A DNA stretch of 5,191 nt, taken from assembly GCA_964387935.1 (NCBI GenBank), contig CAYLZN010000372.1, positions 1-5,191 of the forward strand. The letters run 5' to 3'. The translations under genes were made by a program, and so were the position numbers. The notes under the pieces are model-generated. The model was not told the DNA's origin. It ran no database searches and saw only the letters and a list, made by a program, of their open reading frames with translations. The DNA comes from CAYLZN01 sp964387935. GTDB taxonomy: Bacteria; Acidobacteriota; Vicinamibacteria; Vicinamibacterales; JAFNAJ01. Shown piece after piece: positions 1-5,191 of this stretch; within the stretch, counting starts at the first letter, position 1; each line of letters begins with the position of its first letter.

Positions 1-49
1 CATTCGCGAAAGGCTGCGTAATGTCGGCACTTTCAAACCGTTCGGCGTT

Positions 50-1174
50 CTAGCGATCCACCTCGCCCAGCACGATGTCGATCGTGCCGATGAGTGCCAC
101 GACGTCGGCGACCAGATGTCCCCGGACCAGTTGCGGCAGCACCTGCAGGTTGCAGAACGAGGGCGGGCGCACGCGCATGCGGTACGGTGACAGGGACTTG
201 CCGTCGCTCACGATGAAGAACCCGAGCTCGCCCTTCGGCGCCTCGATCGCGTGGTAGGTCTCCCCTGCCGGCGGCTTGATCATGCGCGGCACCTTGCCGA
301 GCACCGGCCCCTCGGGCAACCCGGCGAAGGCCTGCCGGATGATGCGGATGGACTGCCGGAACTCCTCGAGTCGCACCAGGTAGCGGTCGTAGGTGTCGCC
401 GGCGGTGCCGAGCGGGATGTCGAACTCGAACTCGTCGTACGCCGCGTAGGGCTCGTCCTTCCGGATATCGCGGAGCACGCCGGAGGCGCGCAGCGGTGGC
501 CCGCAGAACCCCATCGCCACGGCGTCAGGTCCGGAAATCACGCCGACGCCGCGGGTGCGCTCGAGCCAGATCCGGTTCTGGGTCAGCAGCGTCTCGTAGT
601 CGTTGATCTTCTCCTCGATGACCTTGCAGATCTCCTCGACGCGCCGATCCCATCCTGGCGGGATGTCCTGCGGGAGGCCGCCGACGCGCATCGCGTTGTA
701 GGTCAGGCGGGCGCCGCAGTACTCTTCGAAGAGGTCGAGCACCAGTTCGCGCTCGCGCAGGCAATACAGGAACACCGTGACGGCCCCGATGTCCATCGCG
801 TGCGTGCCGAGCCACACGAGATGGCTGGCCAGCCGCTGCAGTTCCGAGAGGATCGTGCGGATGTAGCGCGCCCGGCGTGGCACCTCGAGCTGCAGCAGCT
901 TCTCGACCGTCTCGCAGTACCCGAGGTTGTTGGTGGCGGCTGCGACGTAGTCCATCCGGTCCGTGATGAGGACGATCTGCGTCCAGTCCCGCGCCTCGCA
1001 GAGCTTCTCGACGCCCCGGTGCAGGTAGCCGATCACGACGTCCGCGTCGACGACCCGCTCGCCGTCGAGGCGCAGGACGAGCCGGAGCACGCCATGCGTG
1101 CTCGGGTGCTGTGGCCCCATGTTGATGACCAACTGGTCGGTGTCGAACATGGGCGAAGGGGTCGGCGTGCTCAT
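50..1174 (-). CDS. nuoD: NADH-quinone oxidoreductase subunit D (complex I 49-kDa subunit)
   Basis: This is the 49-kDa subunit of respiratory complex I. It lies in the peripheral arm at the membrane junction and, with NuoB, forms the quinone-reduction site. The 374-residue protein begins its conserved core with NMGPQHPSTHGVLRL (residues 18-32). H27 and Y76 (in DRMDY) align with His38 and Tyr87 of the Thermus Nqo4 quinone pocket. Other family blocks are ELQRLASHLVWLG (111-123), RARGVGV-like ERTRGVGVI (205-213), LRASGV (228-233), and the C-terminal APKGELGFFIVSDG and RPPSFCNLQ, ending in the typical GEVDR. The segment before APKGELG is short compared with the Thermus protein, which matches the compact form I recall from Geobacter and cyanobacterial NdhH. 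The ATG overlaps the nuoC stop as ATGA, so translation is probably coupled; a GAGG lies 10 nt upstream inside nuoC. The gene is complete and ends in TAG. Confidence 0.97.
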   Translation of the reverse strand: MSTPTPSPMFDTDQLVINMGPQHPSTHGVLRLVLRLDGERVVDADVVIGYLHRGVEKLCEARDWTQIVLITDRMDYVAAATNNLGYCETVEKLLQLEVPRRARYIRTILSELQRLASHLVWLGTHAMDIGAVTVFLYCLRERELVLDLFEEYCGARLTYNAMRVGGLPQDIPPGWDRRVEEICKVIEEKINDYETLLTQNRIWLERTRGVGVISGPDAVAMGFCGPPLRASGVLRDIRKDEPYAAYDEFEFDIPLGTAGDTYDRYLVRLEEFRQSIRIIRQAFAGLPEGPVLGKVPRMIKPPAGETYHAIEAPKGELGFFIVSDGKSLSPYRMRVRPPSFCNLQVLPQLVRGHLVADVVALIGTIDIVLGEVDR

Positions 1175-1875
1175 TCGAAATCAGCCTCGCGCGCGGCGTT
1201 GCCGAGCTTCAACCACTCGTGCGGGCTCTCGAGCAGCAGTTCGCCCGGCCCCTCGAGGGGGTAGTCCTTGCGCTGGGGATGCCCCTGCCAGTCGTCGGGC
1301 ATCAGGATCCGGCGGAGATCCGGGTGACCGGCGAACCGGATGCCGAACATGTCGTAGATCTCGCGCTCGAGCCAGTTCGTGGCGGGCCAGACACCAGTCG
1401 CCGTCGGCACCGGCTGGCCGTCGGCGACGCGCGCCTTCACGCGCGCGCGGCGTCGATGCGGGACCGAGTAGAGACAGTACACGACATCGAAGCGCTCCGC
1501 CCGCGGCGGCCAGTCCACCGTCGTCATGTCCGAGCAGTAGTCGAATCGGGCTTCGGGCGCGTCGCGCATCCAGGTGAGCACTTCGACCAGCCGGTCCACC
1601 GGCGCGATGACCGTCCAGTCGTTGACGTGCACGCTCAGGCTGGTCACCCCGGGCAGCGCCCGTTCGAGCGCGTCCACCCAGTCGGGTCGGGGGGTATCAG
1701 GCGGCGGCGGAGGGTCTGGCGGCCCTTGCGGCACCACCGCCTTGGGTTCCGGTTTGGCGCCTTCTGCCTTCGGCTTCGCCGGCGCCTCGGGCTTGGGCTT
1801 GGCGGCCGCGACGGCCTTGGCGCCGCCGGCCTCCGGCGGCGTGCCGGGGGCGGGTGGTTCCGATGACGCGGTCAC
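1171..1875 (-). CDS. nuoC: NADH-quinone oxidoreductase subunit C (30-kDa subunit) with low-complexity N-terminal tail
   Basis: NuoC is the 30-kDa peripheral-arm subunit of complex I that packs against NuoD and NuoB. Of 234 residues, about 65-225 form the conserved domain. The 30-kDa signature begins at E170 (EREIYDMFGI) and runs through GHPDLRRILMPDDW (183-196) to GHPQRKDYPLEG (198-209). Residues 1-63 are unlike the family: a Pro/Ala/Lys-rich tail with repeated KPKPEAPAKPKAEGAKPEPK-like units and a PPDPPPPPD run, probably disordered. The GTG start at 1875-1873 is chosen because it has a strong GGAGGG Shine-Dalgarno 8 nt upstream and no ATG occurs in this frame before residue 103. The gene lies 54 bp after nuoA, where nuoB is expected, and overlaps nuoD by 4 bp. 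Identity of the core domain is secure; the role of the tail is unknown. Confidence 0.95.
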   Translation of the reverse strand: MTASSEPPAPGTPPEAGGAKAVAAAKPKPEAPAKPKAEGAKPEPKAVVPQGPPDPPPPPDTPRPDWVDALERALPGVTSLSVHVNDWTVIAPVDRLVEVLTWMRDAPEARFDYCSDMTTVDWPPRAERFDVVYCLYSVPHRRRARVKARVADGQPVPTATGVWPATNWLEREIYDMFGIRFAGHPDLRRILMPDDWQGHPQRKDYPLEGPGELLLESPHEWLKLGNAAREADFE

Positions 1876-1883
1876 AGTGGGCT

Positions 1884-1892
1884 CCCTCCTCC
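1884..1892 (-). promoter_or_regulatory. Strong ribosome binding site that fixes the nuoC GTG start
   Basis: On the minus strand this reads GGAGGAGGG, a near-perfect anti-16S match, with 8 nt between the GGAGGG core and the GTG at 1875. It supports the full-length NuoC with its low-complexity tail over a shorter internal start. An ATG at 1894 overlapping this site opens a different, non-homologous frame and is not used. Confidence 0.8.
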
Positions 1893-1896
1893 ATTC

Positions 1897-1910
1897 GGGG
1901 CCTCAGCCCC
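1897..1910 (-). other. Small hairpin in the nuoA-nuoC gap
   Basis: The minus strand reads GGGGC-TGAG-GCCCC, a perfect 5-bp GC stem with a 4-nt loop, just upstream of the nuoC ribosome binding site. A second palindrome, CCGGTACCGG, lies beside it at about 1913-1922. There is no T-tract, so this is not an intrinsic terminator. It could be an mRNA processing or stability element, or simply a GC-rich coincidence. Confidence 0.4.
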
Positions 1911-1929
1911 TTCCGGTACCGGCCTCGGG

Positions 1930-2286
1930 TCAGGCCCAGTCCAGCGCGCCCCGACGCCAGGCATAGAAGTAGCCCACGATCAGGATGCCCAGAAAGACCA
2001 GCATCTCGATCAGGCCGAAGAGCGCCAACTCATCCATGATGACGGCCCACGGAAAGAGGAAGACCGTCTCGACGTCGAAGATCACGAAGAGCATGGCCAC
2101 CAGGTAGTAGCGTACGCTGTACCGGTCGCGCGCGTCGGTGGCGGGCTCGATGCCGCACTCATAGGGCTCGAGCTTGACCTTGTTGTACTTGGAGGGACCG
2201 ACGGCCCAGGAAAACCACAACAGGACCACGGCGAAGCCGATGGCCACCAGGAAGAACACGAGGATCGGAACATAGGCATCGAGCAT
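1930..2286 (-). CDS. nuoA: NADH-quinone oxidoreductase subunit A
   Basis: NuoA is a small membrane subunit of complex I at the junction with the peripheral arm, next to NuoH and the quinone channel. The 118-residue length is normal. Three membrane segments are visible at about 6-28, 59-81 and 90-110. The long loop between the first two carries the family motif KLEPYECGIEP (38-48), with C44 at the position of the conserved loop cysteine. The second helix contains the hallmark FVIFDVETVFLFPWA (67-81), with acidic residues D71 and E73. The ATG at 2286 has a GAGG 9 nt upstream and lies about 30 nt downstream of the predicted transcription start. It is the first gene of the operon, as usual. The next gene is nuoC rather than the expected nuoB. 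Confidence 0.97.
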   Translation of the reverse strand: MLDAYVPILVFFLVAIGFAVVLLWFSWAVGPSKYNKVKLEPYECGIEPATDARDRYSVRYYLVAMLFVIFDVETVFLFPWAVIMDELALFGLIEMLVFLGILIVGYFYAWRRGALDWA

Positions 2287-2322
2287 CGCCAGGTGCCTCG
2301 CGCTTGGACGAAAGCCGCGTGG

Positions 2323-2351
2323 GTTATAGCACTTCGCCGGAGACCCGTCAA
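2323..2351 (-). promoter_or_regulatory. Predicted sigma-70-type promoter of the nuo operon
   Basis: On the minus strand, TTGACG (2351-2346) and TATAAC (2328-2323) are separated by exactly 17 bp. Each hexamer matches the sigma-70 consensus at 5 of 6 positions. Initiation would fall near 2316, giving a leader of about 30 nt before the nuoA ATG. This is a strong match for GC-rich DNA and sits where the first gene of the operon needs it. No transcription data are available. Confidence 0.75.
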
Positions 2352-2386
2352 CAAAACCGACTCCGGACGATGGACACTAAGTCGCT

Positions 2387-2396
2387 TCTGATCAGA
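2387..2396. promoter_or_regulatory. Palindrome between divergent promoters, candidate operator
   Basis: TCTGATCAGA is a perfect 10-bp palindrome in a short AT-richer stretch between the two divergent promoters. It lies 35 bp from the nuo -35 box and 21 bp from the VWA -35 box. AGTC at 2380-2383 and GACT at 2397-2400 are also complementary, but their centre is offset by 1.5 bp from that of the inner palindrome. A shared regulator could bind here. The site is short and chance occurrence is possible. Confidence 0.3.
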
Positions 2397-2417
2397 GACT
2401 TATGAACAACAGCCGGC

Positions 2418-2446
2418 TTGACCGCTCTCGCCGGCCGGCCTATACT
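2418..2446 (+). promoter_or_regulatory. Predicted sigma-70-type promoter of the VWA gene pair
   Basis: TTGACC (2418-2423) and TATACT (2441-2446) are separated by exactly 17 bp, each matching the consensus at 5 of 6 positions. Initiation would fall near 2453, about 31 nt before the ATG at 2484. The open frame extends upstream to a TTG at 2418, but that codon is part of the -35 box, so the promoter argues for the ATG start. It fires away from the nuo promoter, whose -35 box is 66 bp away. Confidence 0.75.
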
Positions 2447-2483
2447 CGGACGTAAGCCAATTGCCTGCCAGCGTGGTGATTCG

Positions 2484-3401
2484 ATGATTCCTGCCCAGCT
2501 GACGTGTCGGTTTCTGGCCGGCGCGCTTCGTCTTCTGCTGACGGCCAGCCTGGTCGTTCTGATCCTCCCGAGCGCCAGCGCCGCCCAGGCGGGCGAGCAG
2601 ACCCTCTACGTCTCCGCGCTCACCAGGGCCGGTCAGCCGGTCGACACGCTGGCCCCGGCCGACGTCCTCGTCCAGGAGGACGGGGTCGCTCGAGAAGTGC
2701 TGCGCGTGACCCGTGCCACAGACCCCATGCAGGTCGCGATCCTCGTGGACAACTCGTCGATCTCGGCCGCTCATGTCTCGAACATGCGGGACGGCCTCCG
2801 GCGCCTGCTGGCCGCGCTCCCGAGCGGTCACGCCTTTTCCCTTGTGACCTACGCCGACCGGCCCACGCTCCTCGCGAGCCTGACGACTGACAAGGGCGAA
2901 ATCGAGAAGGGCATCGACCGGGTCTTCGCGCAAACGAGCAGCGGCGCCTACTTCATCGATGCCGTCGACGAGACGGCACGCGGCTTCATCAAGAACGAGT
3001 CGGCCCGGCCCGTAATCGTGGTCCTGGCCTTCGAGGGCGCCGAGTTCAGCAACGGCGGCTACCAGGGCGTCCTCGAGCGCCTTCACGAGTCGGGCGCGCA
3101 GTTGCACGTCCTCCAGCTCGTGGAGGGCCGGGCTGACCGAACGCAGGAAGAACGCGATCGCAGCGTCGTCATCGATCGCGGCACGCGCGAGACCGGGGGG
3201 CGGCGCGACTCCCTGCTCACGAGCATGTCCTTTTCCTCAGCCTTCGAATCGCTCGCCGCGGAACTGAACAGCCAGTTCAAGGTGGTGTTCGCCCGGCCGG
3301 AGTCGCTGATTCCGCCGCGCGAGACGAAGGTCGCGTCGGCCAACCCCGCCCTGGAGATCCGTGGCGTCCTGGTGAAGGACCGGCGCGCGCCGGGGCGCTG
3401 A
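2484..3401 (+). CDS. Exported VWA-like protein with degenerate metal site (VWFA-related Acidobacterial type)
   Basis: A 305-residue secreted or periplasmic protein of unknown function. A signal peptide is visible: basic residues R9 and R16, a hydrophobic core (about 17-29), and AXA cleavage options after A33 or A36. Residues 40-75 form the family's small N-terminal beta region (LYVSALTRAGQPVDTLAPADVLVQEDGV, in two conserved stretches). The VWA fold follows, with its first strand at QVAILVDNSSI (83-93). Metal ligands are eroded: the DxSxS motif reads DNSSI, the MIDAS threonine aligns with A155, and the DGED loop reads EGAE (184-187). The C-terminal LNSQFKVVFARPESLIPP (261-278) matches the family's end strand. 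The ATG at 2484 gives a proper signal peptide and has a GGTGA 4 nt upstream; a TTG at 2418 would lie in the promoter. It is 33 bp ahead of a canonical VWA gene, probably co-transcribed. Confidence 0.85.
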   Translation: MIPAQLTCRFLAGALRLLLTASLVVLILPSASAAQAGEQTLYVSALTRAGQPVDTLAPADVLVQEDGVAREVLRVTRATDPMQVAILVDNSSISAAHVSNMRDGLRRLLAALPSGHAFSLVTYADRPTLLASLTTDKGEIEKGIDRVFAQTSSGAYFIDAVDETARGFIKNESARPVIVVLAFEGAEFSNGGYQGVLERLHESGAQLHVLQLVEGRADRTQEERDRSVVIDRGTRETGGRRDSLLTSMSFSSAFESLAAELNSQFKVVFARPESLIPPRETKVASANPALEIRGVLVKDRRAPGR

Positions 3402-3434
3402 CCACGGGCACTTCCGGGCACGAGACACAACACC

Positions 3435-4370
3435 ATGACACGCGGCGGGAACGGGGTGGTCCTGACACTGGTTGGGGTACTTACGGCAGGCGGCTGGGTG
3501 ACGGCCCAGCCCAAGCCGGTGCCGTCGTTTCGGGCCGGCGTGGATGTCGTCTCGCTCAACGTCACCGTCACCGATGCGTCGAGCCGCTATGTGACGGACC
3601 TCGACCGCGGCGAGTTCGTCGTGTTCGAAGACGGGGTCCAGCAGGAGCTGACCTTCTTCAACCGCACCAACCTTCCGATCGCGCTGTCGCTGCTCGTGGA
3701 CACGAGCGCCAGCATGGAGGACAAGCTCGGGACCGCGCAGGAGGCGGCGGTCGGCTTCGCCCAGAACCTGCGCGAGCAGGATCTCGCGTCGGTGATCGAC
3801 TTCGACAGCCGCGTCGAGATCCTCCAGCCGTTCACCAACGACGTGCAGGCCCTCACGCGGGCCATCCGCCAGACGAGTGCGGGCGGCTCGACCTCGATGT
3901 ACAACGCGATCTACATCTCCCTGAAGGAACTCAAGAAGGTGCGGGCGTCCTCCGATGACGACGTCCGCCGCCAGGCGATCATCGTGCTGTCGGACGGCGA
4001 GGACACCTCCAGCCTGATCACCTTCGAGGAGGTCCTCGACCTGGCGAAGCGCTCCGAAACGGCGATCTACACGATCGGGATCCGCTCGAAGGACCCGCTC
4101 CAGGGGCGCGGATTCAAGGAGGCGGAGTTCGTCCTGCGCCAGCTCGCCCAGGAAACGGGCGGCCGCTCCTTCTTCCCGTCGTCGGCGAACGAACTGCCCG
4201 GGATCTACGGTCAGATCGCCCAGGAGCTGTCGAGCCAGTACACGATCGGCTACACCTCGAGGAACCCGCGGCGAGACGGCCAGTGGCGCCGCGTGGTCGT
4301 GCGACTGAACCGACCCAACGTCACGGCGAGGACCAAGCAGGGCTATTACGCGCCAACGATCGAGCGGTGA
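3435..4370 (+). CDS. Exported VWA protein with intact MIDAS (VWFA-related Acidobacterial domain)
   Basis: A 311-residue exported VWA protein closely matching the TIGR03436-type acidobacterial family from memory; its partner and role are unknown. An uncleaved-to-mature boundary is likely after A24 (WVTA/QPKP), behind a hydrophobic stretch at 8-22. Residues 33-75 hold the family's N-terminal beta region (FRAGVDVVSLNVTV, then RGEFVVFEDGVQQELTFF). The VWA domain has a complete metal site: DTSAS (D89, S91, S93), T153 in GGSTSMYNAI, and SDGED (D187, D190). The C-terminus has the typical ELSSQYTIGYTSRNPRRDG and ends in KQGYYAP. The ATG at 3435 lacks a clear Shine-Dalgarno, so translation may depend on the upstream VWA gene 33 bp away; the next in-frame start, GTG at 3456, would shorten the signal peptide. 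VWA domains with intact MIDAS usually bind protein ligands through a divalent metal. Confidence 0.92.
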   Translation: MTRGGNGVVLTLVGVLTAGGWVTAQPKPVPSFRAGVDVVSLNVTVTDASSRYVTDLDRGEFVVFEDGVQQELTFFNRTNLPIALSLLVDTSASMEDKLGTAQEAAVGFAQNLREQDLASVIDFDSRVEILQPFTNDVQALTRAIRQTSAGGSTSMYNAIYISLKELKKVRASSDDDVRRQAIIVLSDGEDTSSLITFEEVLDLAKRSETAIYTIGIRSKDPLQGRGFKEAEFVLRQLAQETGGRSFFPSSANELPGIYGQIAQELSSQYTIGYTSRNPRRDGQWRRVVVRLNRPNVTARTKQGYYAPTIER

Positions 4371-4393
4371 CGCCGGGCCTGAAAGGCCCGGCG
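4371..4393. repeat. Perfect GC-rich hairpin directly after the VWA pair
   Basis: Arms CGCCGGGCCT (4371-4380) and AGGCCCGGCG (4384-4393) are perfectly complementary over 10 bp around a GAA loop. It begins at the base after the TGA of the second VWA gene. No T-tract follows on either strand, so it is not a standard intrinsic terminator, although it could attenuate transcription or protect the mRNA 3' end. The right arm is part of a direct repeat, which suggests a REP-like element. Confidence 0.75.
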
Positions 4394-4421
4394 CTCCGAG
4401 ATCAAGGCCCGGCGCTCCGAG
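4383..4421 (+). repeat. Tandem 18-bp direct repeat, REP-like
   Basis: AAGGCCCGGCGCTCCGAG occurs at 4383-4400 and again, identically, at 4404-4421, separated by ATC (period 21 bp). With the inverted arm at 4371-4380, the gap contains three copies of the GGCCCGGCG core, one reversed. This layout resembles intergenic palindromic repeat families scattered through high-GC genomes. Copy number elsewhere in the genome cannot be seen here. Confidence 0.8.
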
Positions 4422-4425
4422 GGTT

Positions 4426-4431
4426 TATACT
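4426..4431 (+). promoter_or_regulatory. Possible -10 element upstream of the methyltransferase gene
   Basis: TATACT, identical to the -10 box of the VWA promoter, lies 8 nt before the ATG at 4440. No convincing -35 box is found 16-18 bp upstream, because that region is the REP-like repeat. Transcription from here would start at or next to the ATG, giving a nearly leaderless message. A GAGG at 4432-4435 would otherwise serve as a closely spaced ribosome binding site, so the two readings conflict. Confidence 0.35.
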
Positions 4432-4439
4432 GAGGCGCT

Positions 4440-5191
4440 ATGCGCGCCGGGACTGTTTACATCGTCGGGGCCGGACCCGGAGATCCGTCCCTCATCAGCG
4501 TGCGCGGCCGCAGGTACCTCGCGGGCGCGGACGTCGTCGTCCACGATCACCTCGTGCACCGGCGCCTGCTGCGCCTTGCGCCCCCGCAGGCCGAGCGCAT
4601 CGACGTCGGCGCCGCAGCCCCGCAACCGCTCGCCCAGGACGCGATCAACCTGTTGCTCGCCGAGAAGGCACGTGAAAACAAGGTCGTCGTCCGCCTCAAG
4701 TGGGGCGACCCCTTCGTGTTCGACAGCGGCGGCAAGGAAGCGCTGTTCCTGCACGAGCAGCAGATCCCGTTCGAGGTCGTGCCCGGCGTCACGGCGCCGG
4801 TCGCGGGCCCGTGCTATGCCGGCGTGCCAGTCACGTATCCCGGAGCCGGTGACACGCTCGTCTTCGTGCGCGGCCACGAGGACGGCAGCAACAAGCCGAT
4901 CCGCGTGGACTGGGAAGCGATCACGCAACTCGAGGGCACCGTCGTCTGCTACGCGGGCCCGAAGCAGATTCCGCGTGTGGCCGATGCCCTGCTCGCGGGC
5001 GGCTGCTCCGCGGACGAATCGGCCGCGGTCGTGTTCGACGCGACGCTGCCGCGCCAGCACACCGTCCAGGGCACGCTCGGCGCGCTGGCCGATCAACTGA
5101 AGCAAAGCGCCGAGGCGTCCGCCAAGGCCGGCATCCTCGTGGTCGTCACGCGTTCCCGCGAGCAGGCCGGCGACCTGATCGATCTGCTCGA
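4440..5191 (+). CDS. cobA: Uroporphyrinogen-III C-methyltransferase, divergent, possibly fused to HemD (3' end outside window)
   Basis: This SAM-dependent enzyme methylates uroporphyrinogen III at C2 and C7 to precorrin-2, the branch point to siroheme and cobalamin, in the cytoplasm. About 250 residues are visible and the frame is open at the right edge. Family blocks in order are VYIVGAGPGDPSLIS (6-20), VVVRLKWGDPFVF (82-94), PFEVVPGVT (110-118), YAGVPVTYP (126-134) and RGHE (144-147). It departs from the textbook enzyme: WGDPFVFDSGGKE replaces GGDPFIFGRGGEE, the VGKR block reads VGAA (56-59), TH after AGIPL is TY, and YMG is YAG (171-173). These changes suggest a distinct subfamily; activity is likely but unproven. 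The last visible residues, GILVVVTRSREQAGDLIDLL, resemble the start of uroporphyrinogen-III synthase, so a CobA-HemD fusion is likely. The ATG at 4440 puts the GAGPGD loop at the usual distance; a GAGG lies 4 nt upstream. Confidence 0.88.
   Translation, partial: MRAGTVYIVGAGPGDPSLISVRGRRYLAGADVVVHDHLVHRRLLRLAPPQAERIDVGAAAPQPLAQDAINLLLAEKARENKVVVRLKWGDPFVFDSGGKEALFLHEQQIPFEVVPGVTAPVAGPCYAGVPVTYPGAGDTLVFVRGHEDGSNKPIRVDWEAITQLEGTVVCYAGPKQIPRVADALLAGGCSADESAAVVFDATLPRQHTVQGTLGALADQLKQSAEASAKAGILVVVTRSREQAGDLIDLL

Noticed and set aside
8..34. GAAAG...CTTTC inverted repeat after nuoD as a terminator
   Set aside because: Only 5 bp of stem with a 17-nt loop and no T-tract; the operon would also be expected to continue to further nuo genes.
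1..49. Possible start of the next nuo gene, with ATG at 3-1 on the minus strand
   Set aside because: The position fits a downstream operon gene, but no Shine-Dalgarno is visible and only one codon lies in the window, so it cannot be identified.
251..1264. Long open frame on the plus strand (337 codons)
   Set aside because: It lies antisense to nuoD and the end of nuoC, has no recognisable domain, and its Arg/Asp/Val-rich composition is what a GC-rich gene gives in its complementary frame.
1219..1966. Overlapping plus-strand open frames across nuoC
   Set aside because: Antisense to nuoC; the Gly/Ala/Arg-rich translations mirror the low-complexity NuoC tail and carry no known motif.
2418..2483. 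Upstream TTG start for the first VWA gene
   Set aside because: It lies in the predicted -35 box, would add 22 residues before the signal peptide, and would precede the predicted transcription start.
2400..3107. Open frame of 235 codons on the minus strand
   Set aside because: It is antisense to the first VWA gene and crosses the divergent promoter region; no family resemblance.
4425..5105. Open frame of 226 codons on the minus strand
   Set aside because: It is antisense to the uroporphyrinogen methyltransferase, whose motifs are unmistakable; composition is typical of a shadow frame.

Overview
The window is GC-rich, almost fully coding, and looks like chromosomal DNA of an Acidobacteriota-type bacterium, possibly Vicinamibacteria-like. 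The main clue is a pair of secreted VWA proteins that closely resemble the 'VWFA-related Acidobacterial domain' family. A complex I subunit D of the type common in deltaproteobacteria and cyanobacteria fits but proves nothing. The lineage call is inference from remembered family patterns.

Left half (50-2286, minus strand): the 5' part of a respiratory complex I (NADH-quinone oxidoreductase) operon, read right to left as nuoA, nuoC, nuoD. nuoB, which normally sits between nuoA and nuoC, is absent; only 54 bp separate the two genes. nuoC starts with GTG behind a strong Shine-Dalgarno and encodes a Pro/Ala/Lys-rich N-terminal tail of about 60 residues. nuoC and nuoD overlap by ATGA. The operon presumably continues past the left edge.

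Middle (2287-2483): a short divergent control region. It holds two well-formed sigma-70-like promoters, each with a 17-bp spacer: TTGACG/TATAAC leftward for nuo, and TTGACC/TATACT rightward for the VWA genes. A perfect 10-bp palindrome lies between them.

Right half (2484-4370, plus strand): two tandem exported VWA proteins, 33 bp apart and probably co-transcribed. The first has a degraded metal-binding (MIDAS) site; the second has an intact one. They may work as a pair in the cell envelope, but their function is unknown.

Right end (4371-5191): a GC-rich hairpin plus an 18-bp direct repeat (REP-like) follows the second VWA gene. After it comes the 5' part of a divergent uroporphyrinogen-III C-methyltransferase gene (siroheme/cobalamin tetrapyrrole pathway), whose last visible residues look like the start of a fused uroporphyrinogen-III synthase (HemD) domain. 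No RNA genes, CRISPR arrays or insertion sequences are visible.
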